64,000 nt of DNA. Source: an uncultured Pelagibacteraceae bacterium. Its GTDB lineage: Bacteria; Pseudomonadota; Alphaproteobacteria; Pelagibacterales; Pelagibacteraceae. Every line of letters starts with the position of its first letter. The stretch's first letter is position 1. Below the pieces are notes generated by a model. The model did not search any database and was not told the DNA's origin. It saw nothing but the letters and a program-made list of their open reading frames with translations. The position numbers and the translations under genes are program-made. The stretch covers positions 1-64,000 of the forward strand of contig CACJRQ010000001.1 of NCBI GenBank assembly GCA_902595885.1, written 5' to 3'. Shown here piece by piece: positions 1 through 9,317 of this stretch.

Positions 1-2
1 GG

Positions 3-557
3 ACACTTGAAAACAGAATCCATAAGTTAAATCATTTTAAAGACATGGATGTTAATTTTTTAATTATTGCATGGAGAGGGTTTAGCGGTAATAAAGGAAA
101 ACCAAGTGAGGAGGGTCTTTATACAGATGGTGCTAGTGCAATAAACTGGCTTAAAGAAAAAGGTCTAAATGAAGAAGATATAATTATTTATGGAGAATCG
201 TTAGGAACTGGCATTGCCACTGAAATTACTCAGAATAAAAATTTTGCAGGATTAATCTTAGAAACGCCCTTCACATCAATGATAGAGGCTGCGAAAAACT
301 TTTATCCATATATTCCAGTAGGTTTAATTTTAAAAGATAAGTATGAAAATAATGAAAAAATTAAAAATATTAATATTCCAGTATTAGTAATGCATGGTGA
401 GGCTGACCAAATAGTTCCATTTTGGATGGGTAAAAAAATTTTTAATTTAGCAAGTGAACCTAAATATTCATATTTTACAAAATATGACGATCATATGATG
501 GAATATGATGATAAACTTGTATTAGCTCTTAAATCGTTTGTTGATAGTTTAAATTAA
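3..557 (+). CDS. alpha/beta hydrolase (BEM46/YfhR-like), N-terminus truncated by window edge
   Basis: The frame is open upstream of the listed ATG at 45 (TLENRIHKLNHFKD...). Has the GESLGTG nucleophile motif and the 'VLVMHGEADQIVP' Asp region. Confidence 0.8.
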   Translation, partial: TLENRIHKLNHFKDMDVNFLIIAWRGFSGNKGKPSEEGLYTDGASAINWLKEKGLNEEDIIIYGESLGTGIATEITQNKNFAGLILETPFTSMIEAAKNFYPYIPVGLILKDKYENNEKIKNINIPVLVMHGEADQIVPFWMGKKIFNLASEPKYSYFTKYDDHMMEYDDKLVLALKSFVDSLN

Positions 558-605
558 GCCACAATCTAAACAAACATAACTCAAATTTTTTTTTTAAGTT
601 ACATT

Positions 606-1169
606 ATGAAAAATCTTTTCATATTTTTTATTATCTTGTTTTCTCTAAGTAATTTATCAAATGCCAAAGAAAATTTAGCATCTGTAGATAGCTTTTTTCA
701 TATTGATCAAATGAATTCGCACGATGAAAATTTTGCATTATATTTTAAAACCCGTGAAAAAGCTGTCTTAGCTCGAGGAGAAAATTCAAATTATATTAAT
801 GATTTTCCGAAAGATCTTTATATTTATAACTATAAAACAAAAGAGTCTTTGCCATTAATCTCTTATGAATGGTTTCCCAAAACCGCAAAATATTTTTTGC
901 AAGAGTATGATTTCCCAGTTTTCCCAGATGATTTTGCATATTATCTTTTAAAAGATAACAAAACTCTGGTGATGATTAGTGCTGTAAAAAGTTTAAAAGC
1001 TAATTTTAAATTTGATATTATTGAAAAAAAGTTAGAGCTTTATCCTGTAAATGGAAAATTTGATTTTATTATTTCTTCTATAGCTAAAAATTGTGGACAT
1101 TATGAATTTAGAGAAAATTATAAGTGTAGTTTTTATAAACCTTTAATTTCTAGTACCTTAATTAATTAA
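606..1169 (+). CDS. hypothetical secreted protein
   Basis: 187 aa ORF with an N-terminal signal-peptide-like segment (MKNLFIFFIILFSLSNLSNAKE). No family recognised. Confidence 0.65.
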   Translation: MKNLFIFFIILFSLSNLSNAKENLASVDSFFHIDQMNSHDENFALYFKTREKAVLARGENSNYINDFPKDLYIYNYKTKESLPLISYEWFPKTAKYFLQEYDFPVFPDDFAYYLLKDNKTLVMISAVKSLKANFKFDIIEKKLELYPVNGKFDFIISSIAKNCGHYEFRENYKCSFYKPLISSTLIN

Positions 1170-2079
1170 TTTGAGTAAATGCTTCTGCGAATTTTTCGGC
1201 CTCAAAAATTTGCAAATCATCTTCTTTTTCACCTAATCCAAGGGCAATAATTGGTAGTTTATATTTTTTAGCAACTGCTAAAAGGATACCTCCTTTTGCT
1301 GTACCATCTAACTTTGTCATAATAAGACCAGTTATTGGAATAATTTTATTAAATTCTTCAACTTGATTAATTACATTTTGACCTGAAGTTGCGTCCAAAA
1401 CTAAAATAACATCATGTGGAGCATCAGGATCAATTTTTTTAGTAACGTTTGCAATTTTTTTATATTCTTCCATCAAATTTTTTTTATTTTGTAATCTCCC
1501 AGCTGTATCGATTAAAACTTGATTGAAATCATTATTTAATGCCTCTTCAATAGCCTTGTAGGCAACTGATGCAGGATCAGAGCCTTGAGATGATTTTGTA
1601 ATTTGAACATCAACTTTGTTTGCCCAATTTTCTAACTGTTCTATGGCTGCCGCTCTAAAAGTATCTGATGCAGCTAGCATTACTTTATTTCCATTACCTT
1701 TTAATATTTTACTTATTTTTCCAATAGTAGTTGTTTTTCCAACACCATTGACACCTGAAATTAATGTCGCATTTAATTTTTCTTTTTTTTTGAAGAATTC
1801 AATATTTTCTAAAGGTTTCATTATTGAAATAATATAATTTTTTAAAATATTATTTATTTCTTCGGTTAAATCTTTATTGGGATCAATTTTTGTTTGAGAA
1901 ATTATTTCTCTTATTTCTGAAGCCGAAACAATACCAACATCGGATTGAATTAAGTAATCTTCAATTTTGTCTAATGTTTTGTCATCAATCTCTTTTTTTA
2001 CAACTATATCTCTTAAACCCGTTGTAAAAGCTGAGGCACTTTTTTTAAAACCTGATTTAAATTTCTCAAAAATTCCCAT
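1162..2079 (-). CDS. ftsY: signal recognition particle receptor FtsY
   Basis: SRP GTPase NG domain: GVNGVGKTTTIGK, DTFRAAA, DTAGR, TKLDGTAKGG. Confidence 0.95.
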   Translation of the reverse strand: MGIFEKFKSGFKKSASAFTTGLRDIVVKKEIDDKTLDKIEDYLIQSDVGIVSASEIREIISQTKIDPNKDLTEEINNILKNYIISIMKPLENIEFFKKKEKLNATLISGVNGVGKTTTIGKISKILKGNGNKVMLAASDTFRAAAIEQLENWANKVDVQITKSSQGSDPASVAYKAIEEALNNDFNQVLIDTAGRLQNKKNLMEEYKKIANVTKKIDPDAPHDVILVLDATSGQNVINQVEEFNKIIPITGLIMTKLDGTAKGGILLAVAKKYKLPIIALGLGEKEDDLQIFEAEKFAEAFTQIN

Positions 2080-2903
2080 TAAATTTTAAAATTTATCTCC
2101 TCAATATCTGAAACTGGTCCTTTCATATGAATACTATTGTTTTCATCAATTGAAATTGTCAATCTACCTGTAGAAAATTCAATATCAACTTTATCATTTA
2201 CCAGTCCGTTTTGTTTTGCGGCAAAAGCTGTTGCGCAAGCTGCAGTTCCACAAGCTTTGGTAAGTCCAGCTCCTCTTTCCCAAACTCTAACTTTTATCAA
2301 TTCTTTGTTAACAACAGTTGCTAAAGTAACATTACATTTTTCTGGAAATAGAGAGTGGGTTTCGATTTTTGGTCCAATTTTTTCAATTTCAAAATTTTCG
2401 TTATTATCAACAAAAAAAACTACATGTGGGTTTCCAACATTTACAGCAATTCCACCAGAAAATTCGTTATTATTTTTGTCATTAATTTTAATTCCTAAAT
2501 TATTCGTATTTAATTCTTTAGACAATGGAATCTCATCCCATTTTGTTTTTGCAACACCTATTTCTGTAGAAACAATTTTATCTCCAACAATATTTGATTT
2601 TAATTTGCCAGATAAAGTTGTTAGGACAATTTCTTTTTTGTTATTTTCTTTACCTAATAAATCAGCAATACATCGCGTACCATTTCCACACGCACCAGAC
2701 ATTCCTCCATCTGAATTATAAAAATCTAGTGAAGCATCTGAAATATCATTTTTTTTAATCAATATGAGTTGGTCACAACCAATAAATTTTCTGTCACAAA
2801 TCTTTATTATTTGCTCTTTCGTCAAATTTGTAATTGTTTGCCTATTATCTATAATGACAAAATCATTACCTAAACCGTCCATTTTAAAAGCTTTAATATC
2901 CAT
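2079..2903 (-). CDS. dapF: diaminopimelate epimerase
   Basis: Typical KMDGLGNDFV start, SGACGNGTRC and KACGTAACA cysteine motifs. Confidence 0.95.
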   Translation of the reverse strand: MDIKAFKMDGLGNDFVIIDNRQTITNLTKEQIIKICDRKFIGCDQLILIKKNDISDASLDFYNSDGGMSGACGNGTRCIADLLGKENNKKEIVLTTLSGKLKSNIVGDKIVSTEIGVAKTKWDEIPLSKELNTNNLGIKINDKNNNEFSGGIAVNVGNPHVVFFVDNNENFEIEKIGPKIETHSLFPEKCNVTLATVVNKELIKVRVWERGAGLTKACGTAACATAFAAKQNGLVNDKVDIEFSTGRLTISIDENNSIHMKGPVSDIEEINFKI

Positions 2904-2949
2904 ATATAGATATTTAACTTATTTATTGACTTTTTGAACCTCTATTATA

Positions 2950-3063
2950 GGTTGTTGCCGTTTCCGCAAAAACATTAACTTTGCGGTGTCTTTGGAAACA
3001 AAGAGATCGACACTAGTCAGCGAGGGTTCGCCCACTAGTGCGTTACTGCTATGCGTAATAAAT
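2950..3063 (+). ncRNA. structured 5' leader / small RNA element upstream of ffh
   Basis: Successive hairpins: CCGCAAA(2964-2970)/TTTGCGG(2980-2986); TCTTTG-GAAA-CAAAGA(2989-3004) with a GAAA tetraloop; CACTAGT(3011-3017)...GGG-TTCG-CCC-ACTAGTG(3024-3040) with a UUCG tetraloop. More GC-rich than its surroundings. Exact ends are uncertain. Confidence 0.7.
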
Positions 3064-4422
3064 ATGTTTGAAAATTTAACAAATAAATTTGAAGAAATTT
3101 TTTCTTCTCTGAAAAAGGCACCTTCACTTGATGAAGCTCAAGTAGATGAAGGTTTAAGAGGTATTAGGCAAGCCTTACTTGAAGCAGATGTCTCTTTGGA
3201 TGTTGCAAAAGATTTTATTGAAAAAGTTAAGCCAAAAGCATTAGGCCAAGAGATAATAAGGTCTACCTCTCCTGGGGATATGGTTGTTAAAATTGTTTAT
3301 GATGAGCTTGTAGACTTATTAGGTGCAACAAATAATGAGATAAACTTAAACGCAGTACCGCCTGTGCCAATGATGTTAGTTGGGTTACAAGGTTCTGGAA
3401 AAACAACAACAACAGCAAAATTAGCAAAATTTTTAGAAAACAATAAAAAGAAAAAAGTAATGATGGTCAGTCTAGATATTTACAGACCAGCTGCACAAGA
3501 ACAACTTAGATCTTTGGGAGAACAAAATAATATTTTAACTTTACCTATTATAGAAGGTCAGCAACCTGCTGATATTTGTAGAAGAGCAATAAGTGCCGCT
3601 AATTTAAATGGAGCTGAAATAATTTTATTTGATACTGCTGGTAGAACTCAAATCGATTTACAAATGATGAGTGAGATTAAGCAAATTGAAGCTGTCATTA
3701 ATCCAACAGAAACTTTCTTAGTAGCAGACTCTTTAACAGGTCAAGTTGCAGCCTCGGTGGCAAAAGAATTTAAAAATACAGTTAATTTATCTGGAATTAT
3801 TTTAACCAGGGCTGATGGTGATGCAAGAGGTGGAGCCGCAGTGAGTATGAAATATGTTTCAAACGTTCCAATTAAATTTTTAGGGATAGGAGAAAAAATA
3901 GATAATCTTGAAGTATTCCATCCAGATAGAATTGCAAACAGAATACTTGGTATGGGGGATATCGTATCCCTTGTAGAAAAGGCGGCTCAAGATTTAGGAG
4001 AAGAAAATCTTAAAAAAGCAGAGGAAAATTTAAAAAAAGGTCAATTCTCTATGGAAGATTATTTATCTCAATTGAGACAAATGAAAAAAATGGGTGGCAT
4101 TGAGGGAATTATGTCTTTTATGCCAGGAGTTTCTAAAATTAAATCTCAAATGGATTCAGCGGGAATTGATGAAAGTATAATTACAAAAAATGAAGCTATT
4201 ATTTTATCAATGACAAAAAAAGAAAGAGAGAACCCAAAAATAATTGATGGTTCTAGAAAAAAAAGAATTGCTAATGGCTCTGGCACAGATCCGGCCACTA
4301 TCAATAAATTGCTTAAGCAATTTAAAATGATGTCTGAAATGATGAAAAAGATGTCAAAAGGAAATCTGAAAGGTATGTCTGATAAAGGTATACCGCCAGA
4401 GCTATTTAACCAATTAAAGTAA
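3064..4422 (+). CDS. ffh: signal recognition particle protein Ffh
   Basis: NG domain (GLQGSGKTTTTAKLA, DTAGRTQID) and Met-rich M domain. Start set at MFENLTNKF (3064), not the 2986 ORF start, because upstream codons fall in the structured leader. Confidence 0.95.
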   Translation: MFENLTNKFEEIFSSLKKAPSLDEAQVDEGLRGIRQALLEADVSLDVAKDFIEKVKPKALGQEIIRSTSPGDMVVKIVYDELVDLLGATNNEINLNAVPPVPMMLVGLQGSGKTTTTAKLAKFLENNKKKKVMMVSLDIYRPAAQEQLRSLGEQNNILTLPIIEGQQPADICRRAISAANLNGAEIILFDTAGRTQIDLQMMSEIKQIEAVINPTETFLVADSLTGQVAASVAKEFKNTVNLSGIILTRADGDARGGAAVSMKYVSNVPIKFLGIGEKIDNLEVFHPDRIANRILGMGDIVSLVEKAAQDLGEENLKKAEENLKKGQFSMEDYLSQLRQMKKMGGIEGIMSFMPGVSKIKSQMDSAGIDESIITKNEAIILSMTKKERENPKIIDGSRKKRIANGSGTDPATINKLLKQFKMMSEMMKKMSKGNLKGMSDKGIPPELFNQLK

Positions 4423-4434
4423 AAAAGGAGAAAA

Positions 4435-4893
4435 ATGTTAAAATTAAGATTATCAAGAGGTGGAACAAAAAAACGTCCTGTTTATAAGGTTGTTGTTGCC
4501 GACAGTCGTTTTGCAAGAGATGGAAGATTTATAGAAAAGGTTGGTTTCTTTAATCCTCTATTACCAAAAGAGAAAAAAGAAAGAGTGGGCCTAGAAGCTG
4601 AGAGAATTAAATATTGGCTTGGTCAAGGAGCTCAACCAACAACTAGAGTAGCAAGAATTTTAGGTGAGAACGAACTAATGCCTATGCCTGCAAATGGAAA
4701 TAATCCAAATAAAGCAGTGCCAAAAAAAGAGAGAAATAAAAAAGAAGAGGATAATAAAGAAGCTCCTAAAGAAGAAGCTCCAAAAGCAGAAGCAGCTCCA
4801 GCAGCAGAAGCTCCTAAGGAAGAAGCTCCAGCAGCAGAAGCTCCTAAGGAAGAAGCTACTAAGGAAGAAGCTCCAGCAGAGGAAAAAAAATAA
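4435..4893 (+). CDS. rpsP: 30S ribosomal protein S16 with Ala/Pro/Glu/Lys-rich C-terminal extension
   Basis: N-terminal [25 protein letters not shown] is S16. The C-terminus is a low-complexity [14 protein letters not shown] tail. Confidence 0.95.
   Translation: MLKLRLSRGGTKKRPVYKVVVADSRFARDGRFIEKVGFFNPLLPKEKKERVGLEAERIKYWLGQGAQPTTRVARILGENELMPMPANGNNPNKAVPKKERNKKEEDNKEAPKEEAPKAEAAPAAEAPKEEAPAAEAPKEEATKEEAPAEEKK
4801..4857 (+). repeat. tandem repeat in rpsP tail (30-bp unit, about 1.9 copies)
   Basis: gcagcagaagctcctaaggaagaagctcca at 4801-4830, repeated for 27 bp at 4831-4857. Confidence 0.9.
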
Positions 4894-4907
4894 TTTAAAG
4901 ATTATTT

Positions 4908-5594
4908 ATGTGGCAAGCTCAAGTGTTTACACTTTATCCAGAGATTTTCCCTGGTCCTTTGTCTAAAGGACTTTATGGAAAAGCTTTATCAAATAATTTG
5001 TGGAAACTTAAAGTTGTAAACATAAGAGATGCAGCCGACGACAAACATAAAACAGTAGATGATACACCTTATGGGGGTGGTTCAGGGATGTTGTTAAAAG
5101 CAGATGTTCTCGCAAAGTCTTTAGATGAAAACAAAAATGAGAGTGAGAGAATTTTATACTTATCGCCAAAAGGAAAAAAATTTGATCAAAATTTAGCAAA
5201 AGAGCTAGCTAATGAAAAATCTCTGTCTTTAATTTGTGGTCATTTTGAAGGTGTGGACGAAAGAATTCTTTCAACAAGAAATATTGAGGAAATTAGTATT
5301 GGAGATTATGTTTTGTCAGGCGGGGAGTCAGCAGCATATGTAGTAATAGATAGTATTTTAAGATTGCTGCCAGGTGTATTAGGAAATGAAAACTCTAAAT
5401 TAGATGAAACCTTTGAAAATGGTCTTCTAGAGTACCCTCAGTATACAAAACCTCAAATTTGGGAGGAAAAAGCTGTGCCAGACGTACTATTATCAGGTGA
5501 TCATAATAAAATTAAACACTGGCGTTTATCTCAATCTGAGGCTATAACACGCGACCGAAGACCAGATTTATGGGAAAAATATAAGAAGAATTAA
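4908..5594 (+). CDS. trmD: tRNA (guanine-N1)-methyltransferase TrmD
   Basis: SPOUT motifs: [30 protein letters not shown]. Confidence 0.95.
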   Translation: MWQAQVFTLYPEIFPGPLSKGLYGKALSNNLWKLKVVNIRDAADDKHKTVDDTPYGGGSGMLLKADVLAKSLDENKNESERILYLSPKGKKFDQNLAKELANEKSLSLICGHFEGVDERILSTRNIEEISIGDYVLSGGESAAYVVIDSILRLLPGVLGNENSKLDETFENGLLEYPQYTKPQIWEEKAVPDVLLSGDHNKIKHWRLSQSEAITRDRRPDLWEKYKKN

Positions 5595-5610
5595 CTTGAT
5601 AAATATTAAC

Positions 5611-6171
5611 ATGAAAACAATTGAAGAAATAAACCAGCATAACGTTAACAAAATTCTTTCAGAGAAAAAAATTCCAGAATTTTATCCTGGAGATGTTGTT
5701 AAGGTTGGTGTGAGAATTACCGAGGGTAAAAAAGAAAGAATTCAATATTTTGAGGGAGTATGTATTGCTAAAAAAAGCAGAGACTTAAACTCATCTTTTA
5801 CGGTTAGAAAAATTTCATTTGGAGAGGGTGTTGAGAGAACTTTTCCTTTATTTGGAACTTTAATTGATTCAATTAAGGTTATTAGATCAGGTAAAGTAAG
5901 AAGAGCAAAACTTTATTATCTAAGAGACAGAACTGGTAAATCAGCAAGGATTGCAGAAAAAATTAGAAAAAAAATTGGTATTGATATCGAGGTAAAACCA
6001 GAGACAGTTACAGAGGAAAATGTAGCTCCTGCAGTTGAAGCAACTAAAGAAGAGGCTCCTAAAGCAGAAGCAGCACCTAAAGCAGAAGCAGCACCTAAAG
6101 AAGAGGCGGCTCCAGCAACAGAGGCTCCTAAAGAAGAACAAAAATCAGAAAGCTCTACAGAAAAAAAATAA
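5611..6171 (+). CDS. rplS: 50S ribosomal protein L19 with Ala/Pro/Glu/Lys-rich C-terminal extension
   Basis: L19 core ([41 protein letters not shown]). ATG at 5611 preferred over TTG at 5596. Confidence 0.94.
   Translation: MKTIEEINQHNVNKILSEKKIPEFYPGDVVKVGVRITEGKKERIQYFEGVCIAKKSRDLNSSFTVRKISFGEGVERTFPLFGTLIDSIKVIRSGKVRRAKLYYLRDRTGKSARIAEKIRKKIGIDIEVKPETVTEENVAPAVEATKEEAPKAEAAPKAEAAPKEEAAPATEAPKEEQKSESSTEKK
6061..6096 (+). repeat. tandem repeat in rplS tail (2 x 18 bp)
   Basis: aaagcagaagcagcacct at 6061-6078 and 6079-6096. Confidence 0.9.
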
Positions 6172-6182
6172 TTTTTTTTTCA

Positions 6183-7586
6183 ATGTCTACAACATTATAC
6201 GATAAAATTTGGAACGATCATCTAGTTGATCAACAAGATGATGGCACATCTTTACTTTTTGTAGATAGACATTTAATTCATGAGGTGACAAGCCCCCAAG
6301 CTTTTGAAGGATTAAGAAATTCTAATAGAAAAGTTAGACACCCAAATTTAACTTTAGCAGTTGCAGATCATAATGTTCCAACAACTGACAGATCAAAAGG
6401 TATTTCAGATGAAGAATCAAAAATTCAAGTAGATACTTTAGAGGCAAATTGTAAAGAATTCGGTGTTCAGTTATTTGGTATGGATGATAAGAGGCAAGGT
6501 ATCGTTCATATCATAGGACCTGAACAAGGTTTTACTCAACCAGGTACAGTTATTGTTTGTGGAGACAGTCATACCGCAACGCATGGAGCATTTGGTGCTT
6601 TAGCATTTGGAATAGGAACTTCAGAAGTTGAACATGTTTTAGCAACCCAAACACTAGTTCAGAAAAAAGCTAAAAATTTTAGAATTAATGTTAATGGTGA
6701 ACTTCCTTTAGGAGTTACTTCTAAAGATGTAATACTTCAAATAATTGGAAAAATAGGTACAGCAGGTGGTACAGGATCTGTTGTGGAATATGCTGGAGAT
6801 TTAATAAGATCTTTAAGTGTTGAGCAAAGAATGACTATTTGCAATATGACAATTGAGGGTGGTGCAAGAGCAGGATTAATTGCACCAGATGAAAAAATTT
6901 TTGAATATTTAAAAGGAAAACCAATGTCACCAAAAAGTGAAAATTGGGATAAAGCTTTGAACTATTGGGAAACTTTAAAAACAGACTCTGATGCTAGTTT
7001 TGATAAAGAAATTAGCCTTAACGCAAATGAAATTTTACCCATGATTACATGGGGTACGTCACCACAAGATGTAATAACAATTGATGGAAAAGTTCCAAAT
7101 CCAAATAATGAGACTGATGAAGATAAAAAAAATTCAATTGAAAGAGCTTTAAAGTATATGGGTTTAAAACCTGACATGGCAGCTACAGATATAAAAATAG
7201 ATAAAGTATTTATTGGTAGTTGTACTAATGGCAGAATAGAGGATTTGAGAGAAGCAGCAAAAATTGTAAAAGATAAAAAAGTATCATCGCATGTTAATGC
7301 AATAGTAGTTCCAGGCTCAGGCTTAGTTAAAGAACAAGCAGAACAAGAAGGACTAGATAAAATTTTTGTTAGCTCAGGGTTTGAATGGAGAGAACCAGGT
7401 TGCTCTATGTGTTTAGCGATGAATGCTGATAAATTAAAGCCAGAAGAAAGATGCGCCTCTACATCAAATAGAAATTTTGAGGGAAGACAAGGTAGAGGTG
7501 GTAGAACCCATCTAGTTAGTCCAGGAATGGCTGCTGCAGCTGCAATTTCAGGTAATTTAGATGATGTCAGAAAGTATCAAAATTAA
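6183..7586 (+). CDS. leuC: 3-isopropylmalate dehydratase large subunit
   Basis: Aconitase-family motifs: [49 protein letters not shown]. Confidence 0.96.
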   Translation: MSTTLYDKIWNDHLVDQQDDGTSLLFVDRHLIHEVTSPQAFEGLRNSNRKVRHPNLTLAVADHNVPTTDRSKGISDEESKIQVDTLEANCKEFGVQLFGMDDKRQGIVHIIGPEQGFTQPGTVIVCGDSHTATHGAFGALAFGIGTSEVEHVLATQTLVQKKAKNFRINVNGELPLGVTSKDVILQIIGKIGTAGGTGSVVEYAGDLIRSLSVEQRMTICNMTIEGGARAGLIAPDEKIFEYLKGKPMSPKSENWDKALNYWETLKTDSDASFDKEISLNANEILPMITWGTSPQDVITIDGKVPNPNNETDEDKKNSIERALKYMGLKPDMAATDIKIDKVFIGSCTNGRIEDLREAAKIVKDKKVSSHVNAIVVPGSGLVKEQAEQEGLDKIFVSSGFEWREPGCSMCLAMNADKLKPEERCASTSNRNFEGRQGRGGRTHLVSPGMAAAAAISGNLDDVRKYQN

Positions 7587-8192
7587 ATGCAAAAATTTAA
7601 TAAATTAAAAAGTATCCCAGCTTATTTACCAATTGTAAATATTGATACAGATATGATAATTCCAAAACAGTTTTTAAAAACTATCAAAAGAACTGGTCTT
7701 GGAAAAAATTTATTTTTTGAAATGAGATATGATGATCAAGGTAAAGAAATAAATGATTTTGTATTAAACAAAGATCCATTTAATCAATCTAAAATTTTAA
7801 TTGCTGGAAAAAACTTTGGATGTGGTTCATCAAGAGAACATGCTCCTTGGGCTTTATTAGATTTTGGAATTACTTGTGTAATAAGTTCAAGTTATGCAGA
7901 TATTTTTTTTAGCAATTGTTTTAAAAATGGAATTTTACCTATAATCCTCGAAGAAGAAAAAATAAAAGAGCTATCCGAATACGCAAATAGACAAGAAGAA
8001 ATTTCTATTGATTTGAATGAAGAAAAAATAGTTTATGGAAATAATGAGCTAAAATTTGAAGTTGATCCGTTTAAGAAAAAATGTTTGTTAGAAGGGCTTG
8101 ATGATATCGCTTTATCACTAAAAAAATCAGAAAAAATAGAGAAATTTGAAACAAATTTAAAAAACGAAAAGCCTTGGGTATTTAATGATTAA
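7587..8192 (+). CDS. leuD: 3-isopropylmalate dehydratase small subunit
   Basis: [13 protein letters not shown] and [14 protein letters not shown] motifs; directly follows leuC. Confidence 0.96.
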   Translation: MQKFNKLKSIPAYLPIVNIDTDMIIPKQFLKTIKRTGLGKNLFFEMRYDDQGKEINDFVLNKDPFNQSKILIAGKNFGCGSSREHAPWALLDFGITCVISSSYADIFFSNCFKNGILPIILEEEKIKELSEYANRQEEISIDLNEEKIVYGNNELKFEVDPFKKKCLLEGLDDIALSLKKSEKIEKFETNLKNEKPWVFND

Positions 8193-9291
8193 AGTAAAAA
8201 AAAGAAAAATACTTTTACTTCCTGGTGATGGTATTGGTCCAGAGGTAATAACTGAGGTAAAAAAAATCATTAACTGGTTTAATGATAAAAAATCTTTAGA
8301 TTTTGAAATAGATCAGGAGCTAGTTGGTGGTTGTTCTTATGATAAACACGGTACCCCAATCACTGATGAGGTTTTTTATAAAGCGCTAGAAAGTGAAGTA
8401 ATTATGCTTGGAGCAGTTGGTGGTCCTACATGGGATAACCTAGAATTTTCCAAAAAACCAGAAAGAGCATTATTAAAACTTAGAAAAGAATTAAAGCTTT
8501 TTGCTAACTTAAGGCCTGCAATTTGTTTTAAACAATTAGTCGATGCTTCAACCCTAAAGCCAGAAATAGTTTCAGGACTAGATATAATGATAGTAAGAGA
8601 GTTAACGGGTGGAATATATTTTGGTGAACCTAGAGGAATTAAGCCAATTGAAAATGGAGAAAGAAAAGGAATTAATACACACACTTACACGACTAGTGAA
8701 ATTACTAGAGTAGCTAGGATCGCTTTTGATTTAGCTAGAAAAAGATCAAACAAGGTTACTTCATGTGAAAAATCAAATGTGATGGAAGCAGGACAATTGT
8801 GGAAAGAAGAAGTCCAAGAACTCCATGAAAAAGAATACAAAGATGTAGAATTAAGTCATATGTTAGCAGACAATTGTGCTATGCAGCTTTTAAGAAACCC
8901 AAAACAATTTGATGTAATTGTAACAGATAATTTGTTTGGAGATATGTTGTCAGACCAAGCTTCAATGTTAACGGGATCTTTAGGTCTTTTACCATCAGCA
9001 TCTTTAGGCGCAAAAAATAAAGATGGTGAGATGAGAGCGATGTACGAGCCTATACACGGGTCAGCTCCAGATATAGCTGGTAAAGGGATAGCAAATCCAA
9101 TTGCTTCTATTTTGAGCTTTGCTATGGCACTAAGATATTCTTTAGATCTTGATAAAGAAGCAGATATTTTAGAAAAAGCAGTTCAAGATGTTTTAAATGA
9201 TGGGTTAAGAACTAAAGATATAATGTCAGAGGGTATGAAAGAGACTTCCACGTCAGCAATGGGTGATGCGATAATTTCAAAATTGCAATAA
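8185..9291 (+). CDS. leuB: 3-isopropylmalate dehydrogenase
   Basis: [60 protein letters not shown]. Confidence 0.96.
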   Translation: MIKVKKRKILLLPGDGIGPEVITEVKKIINWFNDKKSLDFEIDQELVGGCSYDKHGTPITDEVFYKALESEVIMLGAVGGPTWDNLEFSKKPERALLKLRKELKLFANLRPAICFKQLVDASTLKPEIVSGLDIMIVRELTGGIYFGEPRGIKPIENGERKGINTHTYTTSEITRVARIAFDLARKRSNKVTSCEKSNVMEAGQLWKEEVQELHEKEYKDVELSHMLADNCAMQLLRNPKQFDVIVTDNLFGDMLSDQASMLTGSLGLLPSASLGAKNKDGEMRAMYEPIHGSAPDIAGKGIANPIASILSFAMALRYSLDLDKEADILEKAVQDVLNDGLRTKDIMSEGMKETSTSAMGDAIISKLQ

Positions 9292-9317
9292 AATCAGAAT
9301 TATTCTAAGCTTTAAAT

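Noticed and set aside
2137-2721. 194 aa + strand ORF opposite dapF
   Set aside because: Antisense to a clear dapF with strong motifs; no recognisable protein features.
2926-2948. TTGACT ... TATTAT as an ffh promoter
   Set aside because: The spacer is only 11 nt, incompatible with a standard sigma70 promoter; a promoter is likely nearby but cannot be placed confidently.
2986-3063. N-terminal extension of the ffh ORF (MSLETKRSTLVSEGSPTSALLLCVIN)
   Set aside because: The sequence folds into strong hairpins, is not part of the Ffh family N-terminus, and the conserved protein begins at MFENLTNKF (3064).
4694-4966. 90 aa ORF of Lys/Gln/Leu repeats overlapping the rpsP tail
   Set aside because: Alternative-frame reading of the low-complexity rpsP extension; the rpsP frame is well supported.
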